Shown in pieces: positions 26,061 to 34,845 of a DNA stretch of 64,000 nt. Origin of the DNA: Alteribacter lacisalsi (GTDB lineage Bacteria; Bacillota; Bacilli; Bacillales; Salisediminibacteriaceae). The notes beneath the pieces were generated by a model that was not told where the DNA came from, did no database searches, and saw only the letters and a program-made list of their open reading frames with translations. Where the stretch lies: positions 248,001 to 312,000 of the forward strand of contig NZ_PDOF01000003.1 in the NCBI RefSeq assembly GCF_003226345.1. Direction: 5' to 3'. Made by a program: the position numbers and the translations under genes. The number at the start of each line of letters is the position of its first letter. Position 1 is the stretch's first letter.

Positions 26061-27251
26061 GTGAACATCATGGTACGTCGCGGAGACAGCTTCTGGTATT
26101 ACAGCCAGCTGTTTAATATATCTTTAATGCTGATTGAAGATTCCAATCCGGATACAAACCCCGGTGCACTGCAGATCGGACAGGTGGTCCGTATTCCAGG
26201 TTATTATGTCAGCACCTATACCGTTCAGTCAGGCGATTCATTCTGGACCATTTCACGGCGGCGGGGCATCAACATCGACACGTTTTTTCTCTTAAATCAG
26301 CGGATTAACCCGGCTGCGCTGCAGATTGGTCAGACTCTCAATGTTCCGGTACGGGTGGAGAGCACGCTCGTGCAGGGAAAAAGAGAATATGGCTATAGCG
26401 CACTGATGAATGATCTACGGCAGCTTGTGGAAATTTATCCGTTTTTGGTGAAAAGGACGATCGGGAATTCGGTGATGGGAAAAGAAATCGTCGAACTGCA
26501 GGTGGGCCGCGGGGATAAGCGGGTTCATATGAACGCCTCTTTTCATGCCCACGAATGGATTACTACACCCATCCTGATGCAGACGTTAAACGAGTATTTG
26601 CTGGCAGTCTCGAACCGCGGAGCCATTCGCGGACTTTTCATGCCGGATCTTTACCAGTCCACCACGCTCTCTCTCGTTCCGAACGTGAATCCGGACGGTG
26701 TCGATCTACTTATTGAAGGTCTCCCGGAAGAGGAGCCGTACCGGAGCGACGTGCTTGACATAAACGATGGATCTACTGATTTCTCCGGCTGGAAAGCCAA
26801 CATCAGAGGGGTGGATTTGAACAACCAGTACCCGGCTTTATGGGAGGAGGAAGCGGAACAGAAGCCCCCTGCGCCGGCGCCCCGGGACTTCCCCGGCTAC
26901 GAGCCGCTTACGGAACCGGAAGCGATTGCCATGGCTGATCTCACAGAAGAAGGAAATTTTGACCGGGTCCTTGCCTTTCACACCCAGGGCAAGGTAATCT
27001 TCTGGGGTTTTCAGGGGCTTGAACCACCGGAAGCTGAGACGATCGTGCTTGAGTTTCAGCGTGTAAGTGGATTTGAGCCGATTCAGTACGTGGAGAGCTA
27101 CGCGGGCTACAAAGACTGGTTCATCCAGGAATGGCAGCGCCCCGGCTACACAGTTGAACTGGGGCTGGGAGAGAATCCTCTTCCCATTGAACAATTTGAT
27201 GAAATGTACGAAGAAAATCTCGGCATCTTCCTCGCAGCCTTGTATATGTGA
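26061..27251 (+). CDS. LysM-M14 gamma-D-glutamyl-diamino acid endopeptidase
   Basis: 396 residues. Two N-terminal LysM domains (VRRGDSFWYYSQLFNIS and VQSGDSFWTISRRRGIN) bind peptidoglycan; an M14 zinc peptidase domain follows. Zinc ligands are His and Glu of FHAHEW and the His of AFHTQG. The catalytic Glu is in TVELGLGENPL. There is no signal peptide, as in endopeptidase I of Lysinibacillus sphaericus, which acts on spore or mother-cell wall. The GTG at 26061 follows GCGGGGGAT; the ATG at 26070 is the alternative. Stop and forward REP are about 12 bases apart. Confidence 0.85.
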   Translation: MNIMVRRGDSFWYYSQLFNISLMLIEDSNPDTNPGALQIGQVVRIPGYYVSTYTVQSGDSFWTISRRRGINIDTFFLLNQRINPAALQIGQTLNVPVRVESTLVQGKREYGYSALMNDLRQLVEIYPFLVKRTIGNSVMGKEIVELQVGRGDKRVHMNASFHAHEWITTPILMQTLNEYLLAVSNRGAIRGLFMPDLYQSTTLSLVPNVNPDGVDLLIEGLPEEEPYRSDVLDINDGSTDFSGWKANIRGVDLNNQYPALWEEEAEQKPPAPAPRDFPGYEPLTEPEAIAMADLTEEGNFDRVLAFHTQGKVIFWGFQGLEPPEAETIVLEFQRVSGFEPIQYVESYAGYKDWFIQEWQRPGYTVELGLGENPLPIEQFDEMYEENLGIFLAALYM

Positions 27252-27261
27252 AGCGGGTATG

Positions 27262-27416
27262 TGAAGCGGGGACGGTTCTTACTTTGCATTTTTACCTTAA
27301 TTTAATGAAGAATCACAAATAAGCCGCTATGCTCGTTGAGCATAGCGGCTTGTTTTGCCAATTTTTTCACATCCTATCTAATTAAATGCAAAGTGAGAAC
27401 CGTCCCCACTTAACAT
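27262..27416. repeat. REP pair bracketing a terminator, convergent genes
   Basis: Forward half 27262-27291 follows the peptidase stop; reverse half 27384-27416 abuts the TGA of eda. A perfect terminator sits between them. Each half reads GGGGACGG outward from its own gene's stop. Confidence 0.9.
27321..27351. terminator. Bidirectional terminator inside the REP pair
   Basis: AAGCCGCTATGCTC and GAGCATAGCGGCTT make a perfect 14-bp stem with a 3-base loop. It serves the convergent peptidase and eda genes. Confidence 0.9.
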
Positions 27417-28055
27417 TCACCGGGCTTCCTGGACTTTGTTAACAAATTGTCTGGCCAGGTTTTCCAGGCCATCCCAGTCACCTGCTGCGATGAGGTCTTT
27501 TTTCACGAGGGACCCGCCAATCCCGGCTGCGACGGAGCCTGCCTTAATGAATTCTCCTACATTATCAAGGTTCACTCCGCCGGTCGGCATTTTCGGAATA
27601 TCACCAAGGGGGGCATTTACATCCTTAATGAAGCCCGGTCCCAGCGTGCTTGCAGGAAACACTTTAACAATATCGGCACCCCATACATAGGCCTGATGGA
27701 TTTCAGTAGGCGTAAACACACCAGGAATCATAATTTTTCCCTGCTCCTTTGTATACTCAACGGTTTCCCGGTCAAGAATCGGAGCAAAGATAAAGTCCGC
27801 TCCTGCCTCCAAGGCTTTCTCTGCCTGTTCTTTATTCACGACTGTGCCTGCGCCGATAACAGCCTCGTCACTGTATTTCCCTTTCAGTCTGCGGATGGTT
27901 TCATAAGCATCGTCTGAATCAACCGTGACCTCAATACCGGTTACACCTCCCCGGACAAAAGCACCTGTGAGGGCATCTGCTTTATCCGGATCCACCTTCC
28001 GCACGACCGCTACAATTCCGGACGCCAGTAATCGTCCAAGTAAAACATTACTCAT
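27417..28055 (-). CDS. eda: KDPG aldolase
   Basis: 212 residues, class I aldolase that splits 2-keto-3-deoxy-6-phosphogluconate to pyruvate and glyceraldehyde-3-phosphate. The Schiff-base Lys is in ADIVKVFPAS; the Glu of GIEVTVDS and GAGTVVNKEQAEKALEAGA complete the site. The start at MSNVLLGRLL follows GGAGGTGGGGAG. It is the last gene of the KDG operon, 18 bases after kdgK, and acts on the product of that kinase. Confidence 0.93.
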   Translation of the reverse strand: MSNVLLGRLLASGIVAVVRKVDPDKADALTGAFVRGGVTGIEVTVDSDDAYETIRRLKGKYSDEAVIGAGTVVNKEQAEKALEAGADFIFAPILDRETVEYTKEQGKIMIPGVFTPTEIHQAYVWGADIVKVFPASTLGPGFIKDVNAPLGDIPKMPTGGVNLDNVGEFIKAGSVAAGIGGSLVKKDLIAAGDWDGLENLARQFVNKVQEAR

Positions 28056-28073
28056 TCTCCCCACCTCCATTAT

Positions 28074-29033
28074 TTATCTCACTACATCACTGTTTGTGCC
28101 TTTAAACGCTTCAATTTCCTTTTTTGTCGGGAGACCTTCAATGTCTCCCTCAACAGTCACTACCATCGCACCGATCGCAGCCCCTTGTTCAACGGCTTCA
28201 CGCAACGTTTTGCCTTCAAGCACTCCTGAAAGGACACCTGCTGCAAACCCGTCACCTGCACCAATCGGATCCACTACCTTGTCTACTTTAAAACTTTCAA
28301 CAAACCCTCTATCCCCGTCGCCTTCAGCAAAATAGATACCTTCAGCACCTTTTTTCAGCACCACCTGGTCCGCACCGGCATCCAGGCTTCTCTCGATCAT
28401 CTCCTCCGGGTTGTCTGTTCCAAACAGATACTGCGCCTCTTCGTAACCAGGCATAAACAGATCCGCCTCTTTGGCAATCTGGAGCAAAAGTTCCTTGTGA
28501 TCAGGATATTTCTGAAGGATTTTCAGCCTCAGATTCGGGTCAAAAGAAACGTAAATACCATTCTCTTTTGCATAGCGCAGCACTTCGAGTGTCATTTCCC
28601 GGCAGCTCTCACTCAAAAACGGCGTAATACCGCTCAGGTGAATGACCTTCGCTTTTTTTACGTAGTCCCAGTCCACATGCTCGGGGCTCATCCGGCTTGC
28701 GGCTGACCCTTCACGGTAATAATATACCTGGTTCGAGCCCTCCCGTACCCGTTCCTTAATATAGAGGCCGGTTGGTGCTTCAGAGGTGCGGGTCACTCTC
28801 GAAGTGTCCACCCCCTCCCCTCTGATCGCATTTACCACATACGTTCCGAGCTCTTCATCGCCTACTCTGCTCATCCACCCGGCCTGGTGGCCGAGACGGC
28901 TGACGCCAATGGCGACGTTCGATTCCGCCCCGCCAAACCGTTTATTAAACTGACTCACATATCTCAAAGGTCCTTTTCCCGCAGGATCAAAAATAACCAT
29001 TGTCTCTCCAAAAGTAATTAAATCCGGCTGCAT
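28074..29033 (-). CDS. kdgK: 2-keto-3-deoxygluconate kinase (PfkB family)
   Basis: 319 residues. The PfkB ribokinase fold shows FGGAESNVAIGVSRLG near the N-terminus and the catalytic DPIGAGDGFAAGVL, whose Asp is the base for phosphoryl transfer. The substrate is assigned from the adjacent KDPG aldolase: phosphorylation of 2-keto-3-deoxygluconate yields the aldolase's substrate. It lies 11 bases from tctA, in one transcription unit with the transporter. Confidence 0.9.
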   Translation of the reverse strand: MQPDLITFGETMVIFDPAGKGPLRYVSQFNKRFGGAESNVAIGVSRLGHQAGWMSRVGDEELGTYVVNAIRGEGVDTSRVTRTSEAPTGLYIKERVREGSNQVYYYREGSAASRMSPEHVDWDYVKKAKVIHLSGITPFLSESCREMTLEVLRYAKENGIYVSFDPNLRLKILQKYPDHKELLLQIAKEADLFMPGYEEAQYLFGTDNPEEMIERSLDAGADQVVLKKGAEGIYFAEGDGDRGFVESFKVDKVVDPIGAGDGFAAGVLSGVLEGKTLREAVEQGAAIGAMVVTVEGDIEGLPTKKEIEAFKGTNSDVVR

Positions 29034-29044
29034 CCTACATCCTC

Positions 29045-30553
29045 CTAGCTGTCTGCTGCTTTCGATTCTTTCCGGTGTTTCAGATATCTGAAGACAATCG
29101 GCGCAATCATAGACAATACGGCAAGCACAATCAGTGTCGCTGCAATCGGACGGGTCATAAAGATGGCGTAGCTTCCTTCAGACATGACGAGCGAGCGCCT
29201 CATTTCACTTTCCGCCATCGGTCCGAGAATTAAAGCAAGGACGAGCGGAGAAGCAGGGAAACCGTACTTTTTCATGAAATAGCCGATAATTCCAAACACG
29301 AGCATCACGTAAACGTCAAAATAATTATTGCTGATCGCATAAGCACCTACGATACTCAGTACAATGATCGTCGGAAGTAACACTCGCTTCGGCACGAGCA
29401 GCACTTTTGTAAATAGCCTCACACCGAGGAGACCAAAGATCACCACGAGAATCGCTGCCAGAAACATTCCAGCGAAAAGGGTGTATACCATTTCGGCATT
29501 TTCCACGAAAAGCATTGGTCCAGGGTTCATGCCGTGAATCATCAAAGCACCGAGCAGAACCGCTGCCACCGCGTCACCCGGGATACCCAGTGTGAGCAGA
29601 GGTACCATGGCGCCTCCGGTAACCCCGTTATTTGCCGCTTCTGCAGAGGCGATCCCCTTTGGATTACCTTTTCCAAAAGAATCTTTCTCTTCTTTTTTTG
29701 AAAAACGCTTCGCTTCATTGTAGGAGACGAACGCAGCGATATCCGCCCCCGCCCCAGGAACGGAGCCGATAAACGTTCCGATAAAAGAAGAACGGATCAC
29801 AGAAATCCAGATTACCTTCAGCTCTCTGAATTTTGGAAGCAGATAGTTCGCCACCACGTTTTTCGTCCGCTCCTGAACTTTCAAATGCTTTTCAATCTGA
29901 TAGAGTGCCTCAGCTACTGCAAACAGTCCGATCATGACAGGGATAAAGGAAATCCCGCTCAGTAATGTCGGCTGGTCAAAGGTAAAACGGGGGTAACTGG
30001 TCATTGGATCCATACCGACAGTGGCAATGATGAGACCGAACACACCGACGGTCAGTCCCTTGAGGACCGATTTTCCCGAAATACTTGAAATGATACTCAG
30101 GCCGAATAAGGCCAGAGCAAACGATTCAGGGGCACTGAAATTCAGCGCGACCGTGGACAGCTGGGGAGAAATCAGTGTCAGCATGAGCGTACTGATCAGC
30201 CCCCCTGCCCCTGAGGCAATTGCCGCTATCGCCAGTGCTTTTCCCGCGTAGCCTGCCTGGGTCATCGGATAGCCATCCAGAGCTGTAGCAGCGGATGCCG
30301 GTGTACCCGGCGTGTTCAAAAGGATGGCTGCAATCGACCCACCGTAAATGGAGCCGAAATACACGGCAATCAAAAGGACAATGCCTCCTACAGCATCCAT
30401 ACCGAGGGAAATGGGCAGAAAGAGGGCAACCCCCATCGTTGCCGTCAGCCCCGGAAGTGAGCCAATCATGATACCGGCAAGCACCCCAAGAATGATCAGA
30501 ATCAGAATGTTAAATTGAAACGCCTGGCCAAAACCGTGAATCATTAAATCCAT
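29045..30553 (-). CDS. Tripartite tricarboxylate-type transporter, large permease TctA
   Basis: 502 residues, about 12 membrane segments. The conserved GSLPGLTATMGVALFLPISLGM near the N-terminus and the second GSVPGAGADIAAFVSYNEAKRFSK define the TctA family. It pairs with TctB and the extracytoplasmic TctC for secondary uptake of a carboxylate. Being joined to kdgK and eda, its cargo is probably a sugar acid such as KDG or a precursor (inference). Confidence 0.9.
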   Translation of the reverse strand: MDLMIHGFGQAFQFNILILIILGVLAGIMIGSLPGLTATMGVALFLPISLGMDAVGGIVLLIAVYFGSIYGGSIAAILLNTPGTPASAATALDGYPMTQAGYAGKALAIAAIASGAGGLISTLMLTLISPQLSTVALNFSAPESFALALFGLSIISSISGKSVLKGLTVGVFGLIIATVGMDPMTSYPRFTFDQPTLLSGISFIPVMIGLFAVAEALYQIEKHLKVQERTKNVVANYLLPKFRELKVIWISVIRSSFIGTFIGSVPGAGADIAAFVSYNEAKRFSKKEEKDSFGKGNPKGIASAEAANNGVTGGAMVPLLTLGIPGDAVAAVLLGALMIHGMNPGPMLFVENAEMVYTLFAGMFLAAILVVIFGLLGVRLFTKVLLVPKRVLLPTIIVLSIVGAYAISNNYFDVYVMLVFGIIGYFMKKYGFPASPLVLALILGPMAESEMRRSLVMSEGSYAIFMTRPIAATLIVLAVLSMIAPIVFRYLKHRKESKAADS

Positions 30554-30574
30554 CTGGTAAACCTCCTTTCTCCC

Positions 30575-31015
30575 CTAAAACAGCAGACCATCCGGAAGAG
30601 GAACATTAAATAAAAATCTGAATACGGAATAAGTCACCAGAGACAGCGCGACTGCTGTGACCCCTCTGAAAACAATGGAGGAGCCGGAAAGCAGTGTCAC
30701 CATCACAAAGGCCGCTGCAACTGTTGTGACAAAAAAGCCGATCTGCGGAATGAGAAGAATATAGACTATCAATGTCAGAATAAATCCTAAGAATGTAAGT
30801 AACTGTGTCTTATTAAAAGGATCCTGTTTTTCCCCTTCCGGATTCACAAAAATGAGTCCGGCTGCCAAAATAACCAGAAGAACGGAAAGTGCCTGAGGGA
30901 AAAAGGCAGACCCAGGTCCCGCACCTGCCTGATCAGGAAAGCTGCTTGCCAGTACCCAGACGGCAGCGGAAAACAGAATCAGGATGATACCAATGACGCG
31001 GTTCGACGTAAGCAT
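30575..31015 (-). CDS. Tripartite transporter small permease TctB
   Basis: 146 residues with four membrane segments, the size and layout of TctB. The N-terminus RVIGIILILFSAAVWVLASSFPDQAGAGPGSAFFPQ contains the family's PGSAFFP-like loop. It lies between tctC and tctA. A hairpin separates it from tctC. Confidence 0.85.
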   Translation of the reverse strand: MLTSNRVIGIILILFSAAVWVLASSFPDQAGAGPGSAFFPQALSVLLVILAAGLIFVNPEGEKQDPFNKTQLLTFLGFILTLIVYILLIPQIGFFVTTVAAAFVMVTLLSGSSIVFRGVTAVALSLVTYSVFRFLFNVPLPDGLLF

Positions 31016-31042
31016 GCTGCTGCCTCCTTTTCCTAAAAGGAT

Positions 31043-31072
31043 GACAAGACCAGAGCGGGCCCTGGTCTTGTC
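31043..31072 (-). terminator. Intra-operon hairpin between tctC and tctB
   Basis: GACAAGACCAG (31043-31053) pairs with CTGGTCTTGTC (31062-31072), followed on the minus strand by ATCCTTTT. It is probably a partial terminator or mRNA 3' protector that raises binding-protein levels. Confidence 0.6.
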
Positions 31073-31084
31073 GTTTATTTATAA

Positions 31085-32101
31085 TTACTCAAGATCAAGT
31101 GTCGGAATCAGTTCACCAAACAGAGCATCCTGCTCTTCAAGAAGATCACGGAAACCTTGTGGATCCTCATAACGGTAGCCAAGATCCAGGTCCTCAAGCG
31201 TTTCAATAAAGCGCTCATCTTCTGCTGCTGCTGCAAATGCCTCTTCAAGAGCGTTTACTGTGCCTTCAGGTGTGCCTTCCGGTACAGCCATTCCTCTCCA
31301 TGTACCGATAGAGAGATCGACGCCTGATTCTTCAAGAGTCGGGACATCCGGGTACGCATCGAGGCGTTCTTCTGCCATAACGGCAAGGATTTCAAGTTCA
31401 CCGGCTTCCACCTGGGAGCTCACTTCCGCAGCACTTACAGTTACCGCATCAATGTGCCCGCCTAGAAGAGCGGTAATGGCCGGCGCTGCACCATCAAATG
31501 GAACGTGGTTGTACTGGCTGTCAATTTCCTGTTCAAGAGCGGCGGCCGCCAGATGCCAGATAGCACCGGTTCCTGAGTTGCCGATCTGAATGCCGCTTTC
31601 GTTCTGGGACGCTTCAATAAAATCATCGATTGTTTCCCACTCAGAATCGGCCGGTACAGTAATGGCTGCAGCATCTTCGTTTAGAAGAGAGACCGGGATA
31701 AAGTCTTCATGTGTAAACTGGGCAAGACCGGAATGCGGCAGTGTAAGCAGTTCAACTGTGACCATCGTTACGGTATGACCGTCAGGGTCTGCTGCCGCCC
31801 CTTCCTGCATTCCTACTGCCCCGCCTCCACCTTCACGGTTGAGCACAGAGACTGTTTCTCCCAGCTCTTCCTCGGCAATATCAGCAAACGAACGTGCGAC
31901 TGCATCTGTTCCACCGCCGGCAGCGTATGGGACGATAATGTCGACAGAGCCTTCAGGAAAATCCGTTTCCTCTGCCTCATCACTCTGATCCCCGCCATTG
32001 CCATTTTCCTGCTGTGTCTCTTCTGCTTCATCTCCACACGCCGCAAGCAGTACCGCTGTGGACGCTGCACCAAAAAGTGCTGTTCTTAACCCTTTGTTCA
32101 T
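31085..32101 (-). CDS. Tripartite transporter substrate-binding lipoprotein TctC
   Basis: 338 residues. It has a lipoprotein signal with lipobox LAAC (LLAACGDEAEE), an acidic linker, then the TctC (Bug) fold starting FPEGSVDIIVPYAAGGGTDAVARSFAD and containing IGNSGTGAIWHLAAAALEQ. It captures a carboxylate outside the membrane for TctAB. The ATG at 32101 is chosen because AGGAGG is eight bases upstream. Two operator-like palindromes lie just upstream. Confidence 0.9.
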   Translation of the reverse strand: MNKGLRTALFGAASTAVLLAACGDEAEETQQENGNGGDQSDEAEETDFPEGSVDIIVPYAAGGGTDAVARSFADIAEEELGETVSVLNREGGGGAVGMQEGAAADPDGHTVTMVTVELLTLPHSGLAQFTHEDFIPVSLLNEDAAAITVPADSEWETIDDFIEASQNESGIQIGNSGTGAIWHLAAAALEQEIDSQYNHVPFDGAAPAITALLGGHIDAVTVSAAEVSSQVEAGELEILAVMAEERLDAYPDVPTLEESGVDLSIGTWRGMAVPEGTPEGTVNALEEAFAAAAEDERFIETLEDLDLGYRYEDPQGFRDLLEEQDALFGELIPTLDLE

Positions 32102-32127
32102 TATCATTACCTCCTGTTTTTTGTTTC

Positions 32128-32165
32128 GTTCCTTATTGCGGAACAGTGTTCCAATATTAGGGAAG
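32128..32165. promoter_or_regulatory. Two IclR-type operators upstream of tctC
   Basis: GTTCC-N7-GGAAC (32128-32144) is a perfect inverted repeat. A second copy follows as GTTCC-AATATTA-GGGAAG (32148-32165). The same core recurs upstream of the iclR gene, so these are likely binding sites of that regulator. Confidence 0.65.
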
Positions 32166-32187
32166 GAAGAATCGTCTTCCTGTTTTG

Positions 32188-32943
32188 TTAAGAAGAATAG
32201 CCGAGCTTTCTGGAAATGGTCATAGCCGCTTCTTTAATCATCGGAATGATTTTTTCCAGACGTTCATCACTCATCCGGCTAACGGGCCCGGTCATACTGA
32301 TCGCGTGTCGGACAATGCCGTTATGCTCAAAAATAGGTGCAGCCACACAGCGTATACCTTCTTCGTGCTCTTCATTATCCATTGCATAGCCATTTTTACG
32401 GATCAGTGCTGTTTCTTTCAGAAAATCTTCTTTCGTCGTGATCGTGTAAGGTGTAAACCTTTTCATTTCTGTGCGGGCAAAATACCTTTCGTACTCCTCT
32501 GGTGAAAAGTAGGCTGCTATCGCTTTTCCAACACCCGTACAGTGGATCGGGGCTCTTTTTCCTGTCTGGGAATAAATACGGATCGTGGTCGCATTGGCTT
32601 CCACCTTATCAATGTAGACAAGTTCCATATCGTCCAGCATAACCAGGTGGGTAATTTCGGATGTCTCCTTGGTTAACTCTCTTAAAATCGGATTGGCAAG
32701 CGAGACGATATCCAGATTTTCAACTACTGTATGGTTCATCTCCAGGAACTTCAGGCCGAGTTCATAGATTCCATCGGTCCGTCCTGTTTTTACATAATCG
32801 TGTTTCTGCAGTGTTTTAACCAGCCGGTGAACGGTACTCTTTGCCGTTCCAAGCTTATTGGACAGCTCAGTAATACCAAGTCCATCCGGGGCTTTCTTAA
32901 GATGCTCCAGAATTTCCAGAGCACGGTCAACAGATTGCACCAT
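32188..32943 (-). CDS. IclR-family regulator of the KDG operon
   Basis: 251 residues. The N-terminal winged helix (VQSVDRALEILEHLKK, then LGITELSNKLGTAKSTVHRLVKTLQKHDYV) is followed by the IclR effector domain (about 80-251) with ALIRKNGYAMDNEEHEEGIRCVAAPIF. The start at 32943 is the one well spaced from GGGAGG. It is the first gene of a leftward unit with tctCBA, kdgK and eda, so it is probably the KdgR-like repressor responding to KDG or a related acid. Confidence 0.88.
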   Translation of the reverse strand: MVQSVDRALEILEHLKKAPDGLGITELSNKLGTAKSTVHRLVKTLQKHDYVKTGRTDGIYELGLKFLEMNHTVVENLDIVSLANPILRELTKETSEITHLVMLDDMELVYIDKVEANATTIRIYSQTGKRAPIHCTGVGKAIAAYFSPEEYERYFARTEMKRFTPYTITTKEDFLKETALIRKNGYAMDNEEHEEGIRCVAAPIFEHNGIVRHAISMTGPVSRMSDERLEKIIPMIKEAAMTISRKLGYSS

Positions 32944-32973
32944 CGGCATGCCTCCCATTTTGCCGCTCACGCC

Positions 32974-33030
32974 GTTCCACTATAGGGAACATCATTTCTT
33001 ATAGCGGAATGTTGGTTCCATTATAGGAAA
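32974..33030. promoter_or_regulatory. Two IclR-type operators upstream of iclR
   Basis: GTTCCACTATAGGGAAC (32974-32990) and GTTCC-ATTATA-GGAAA (33015-33030) repeat the palindrome found upstream of tctC. The position upstream of the regulator's own start fits autoregulation. Confidence 0.65.
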
Positions 33031-33060
33031 GCGTTTTCAGTTTGTCAAGAGGTTGGTTGC

Positions 33061-33211
33061 TAAGTGGGGACGGTTCTCATGTTGCATTATGGCAGGATCG
33101 TTCGTTTATAGAAGACGGTTAAAGAAATGCAAAGTGAGAACCGTCCCCATTTAACCTTCCCACCTAATTTCCCACCCTTCTCTCATTTTGTCACGCGAGA
33201 ACCGTCCCTGC
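33061..33211. repeat. REP cluster of three halves
   Basis: Forward half 33061-33087, reverse halves 33125-33155 and 33186-33211. The loop between the first two contains GCAGGATCGTTCGT, shared with the pair at 51301. It lies between divergent operons, with no terminator. Confidence 0.88.
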
Positions 33212-33285
33212 CTATCACTTCCAAAATAAAACTTTTAAATTTTTGTTGATTTTTGAAATTATTTGGCGTAACATAGCACCTAACG

Positions 33286-33312
33286 TTGTATAGACAGCTT
33301 TTGTATAGACAG
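33286..33312. promoter_or_regulatory. Direct-repeat operator TTGTATAGACAG
   Basis: TTGTATAGACAG occurs at 33286-33297 and 33301-33312, centre to centre 15 bases. It resembles the TTGTATATACAA site of TreR/HutC-type GntR repressors, and such a regulator is the last gene of the downstream operon. Confidence 0.6.
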
Positions 33313-33338
33313 ATCTGAAATATTCAGAGTTTTCCCAA

Positions 33339-33353
33339 ATGTAAGCGCGCGCA
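33339..33353. promoter_or_regulatory. Near-consensus cre site
   Basis: ATGTAAGCGCGCGCA differs at one position from the catabolite-response consensus WTGNAANCGNWNNCW. It lies upstream of the sugar ABC operon, so CcpA control is likely. Confidence 0.55.
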
Positions 33354-33429
33354 ACGGAAAGTTCTGGGTACGTTTGTCTTTCTGTCAAACCGACATAATT
33401 AGCGTTTCAGGGGATTTTTTTACATCATT

Positions 33430-33444
33430 ATGAAAGCGCTTAAT
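33430..33444. promoter_or_regulatory. Second near-consensus cre site
   Basis: ATGAAAGCGCTTAAT, one mismatch from the cre consensus, 26 bases before the binding-protein start. This close to the gene it would act as a roadblock or promoter-overlapping site. Confidence 0.55.
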
Positions 33445-33469
33445 TTATTCAAAAAAAAGGGGATGCTTA

Positions 33470-34729
33470 ATGATGAAAGCAAGTAAGAGTTTATGGGGAA
33501 GTCTGCTGCTGGTACCGTTTCTATTAACAGCATGCGGTGAAGATGATTCAGGGGAAAACGGTCTTGATGAAGAGGCTGAATCAGCTGGAGAACGTATTAC
33601 AATTTTCCAGGATAAAGTTGAGATCTCTGATCAACTGGAAGAACTGGCTGCAGAATATACGGAGGAAACTGGGGTTGAAGTTGAAGTTTGGGGTACGACG
33701 GGTTCAGATTACTTCCAGCAGCTTCAGGTAAGATTGAACAGTAATCAGGGGCCTTCCATTTTCAGTATTCAGCAATACACGGAACTTGAGCGAATTCACA
33801 GCTATGCATATGACATGAGTGATGAAGATTACGTTCAGTATATTGCACAGGATATGGAGCTGGAATACGAGGGAAACATCTACGGTGTACCATACGGGCT
33901 TGAAGGCTTTGGACTTGTCTACAACAAAGATCTCGTTGACCCTTCTGAAGTAACAGACTATGAATCATTTGTTCAGACGCTTCAGAGATTCGAAGATGAA
34001 GATATTAATGGAATAAGTCTTGCAGATAACTCTTTCTTTATGATTGGTCATTTAAGTAACTACCCATTCTCACTGCAGGATGACAATTATGAATTTGTCC
34101 AGCAGCTTAACAACGGTGAAATCAGTCTTACAGATTATGAGGAATTCCAGGAGCTGGGACTCTTTATGGAAGCAATTCGCGATTATGCACCAAACCCGAT
34201 GGAAGTTTCCTATGATCGTCAGATTGGAGATTTCGCAACTGGCCAGACTGCCATGATTCACCAGGGGAACTGGGCCGCCCCAATGTTTGATGACTACGAA
34301 CTTGATTTTGAAATAGGTATGATGCCATTTCCACTTAGCGGAAATGACAAACTGGCTGTTGGTGTAGCGAGCAGCTGGGTTATTAATAATGATAAAAGTG
34401 ACGAGGAAATTCAGGCAGCAAACGATTTCCTTGAATGGATGTTTACAAGCGAACGTGGTCACGAGTACATTGTTGAAGAATTCGAATTCGTACCAGCTCT
34501 GACCAATATTGAAGCAGATAACCTGGATCCTTTGTCACAGGAGGTTCTCGATGCAGCTAACGCCGAGCAGACACTTCCTTGGTCACATATCTACTACCCG
34601 GCAAACTCGGTACGAAATAACCTGCTCCCTCCTACAGAAGAATTCTTCCTTGATGACAGCATTACACCGGAAGAATACATCGAAAATCTCGATGAAGCAT
34701 GGGATGTTGCTGCTGAGGAAGATGAATAA
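33470..34729 (+). CDS. Sugar ABC transporter binding lipoprotein
   Basis: 419 residues, family 1 extracellular solute-binding protein. Lipobox LTAC (LLTACGEDD), then the maltose-type fold with YGVPYGLEGFGLVYNKDLV and GQTAMIHQGNWAAPMF. It binds an oligosaccharide for the two permeases downstream. It is Asp/Glu-rich. The TreR-like regulator at the end of the operon hints at trehalose or another glucoside, but no hydrolase is present to confirm it. AAGGGG precedes the ATG. The ATPase is absent and would be a shared MsmX-type protein. Confidence 0.9.
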   Translation: MMKASKSLWGSLLLVPFLLTACGEDDSGENGLDEEAESAGERITIFQDKVEISDQLEELAAEYTEETGVEVEVWGTTGSDYFQQLQVRLNSNQGPSIFSIQQYTELERIHSYAYDMSDEDYVQYIAQDMELEYEGNIYGVPYGLEGFGLVYNKDLVDPSEVTDYESFVQTLQRFEDEDINGISLADNSFFMIGHLSNYPFSLQDDNYEFVQQLNNGEISLTDYEEFQELGLFMEAIRDYAPNPMEVSYDRQIGDFATGQTAMIHQGNWAAPMFDDYELDFEIGMMPFPLSGNDKLAVGVASSWVINNDKSDEEIQAANDFLEWMFTSERGHEYIVEEFEFVPALTNIEADNLDPLSQEVLDAANAEQTLPWSHIYYPANSVRNNLLPPTEEFFLDDSITPEEYIENLDEAWDVAAEEDE

Positions 34730-34763
34730 TACCATCCTGACAAGTTAAAACAGATAAAAACCA

Positions 34764-34797
34764 GTACCCTGCCTGCAAGCCCGGGGCAGGGTATCTT
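34764..34797 (+). terminator. Intra-operon hairpin after the sugar-binding gene
   Basis: TACCCTGCC (34764-34772) pairs with GGCAGGGTA, followed by TCTTTATAG. It is probably a leaky terminator that favours the binding protein over the permeases. Confidence 0.65.
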
Positions 34798-34845
34798 TAT
34801 AGCGTGAAATAAAGTGAGTTATTTACTCTAAGGAAGAGGGATTCT

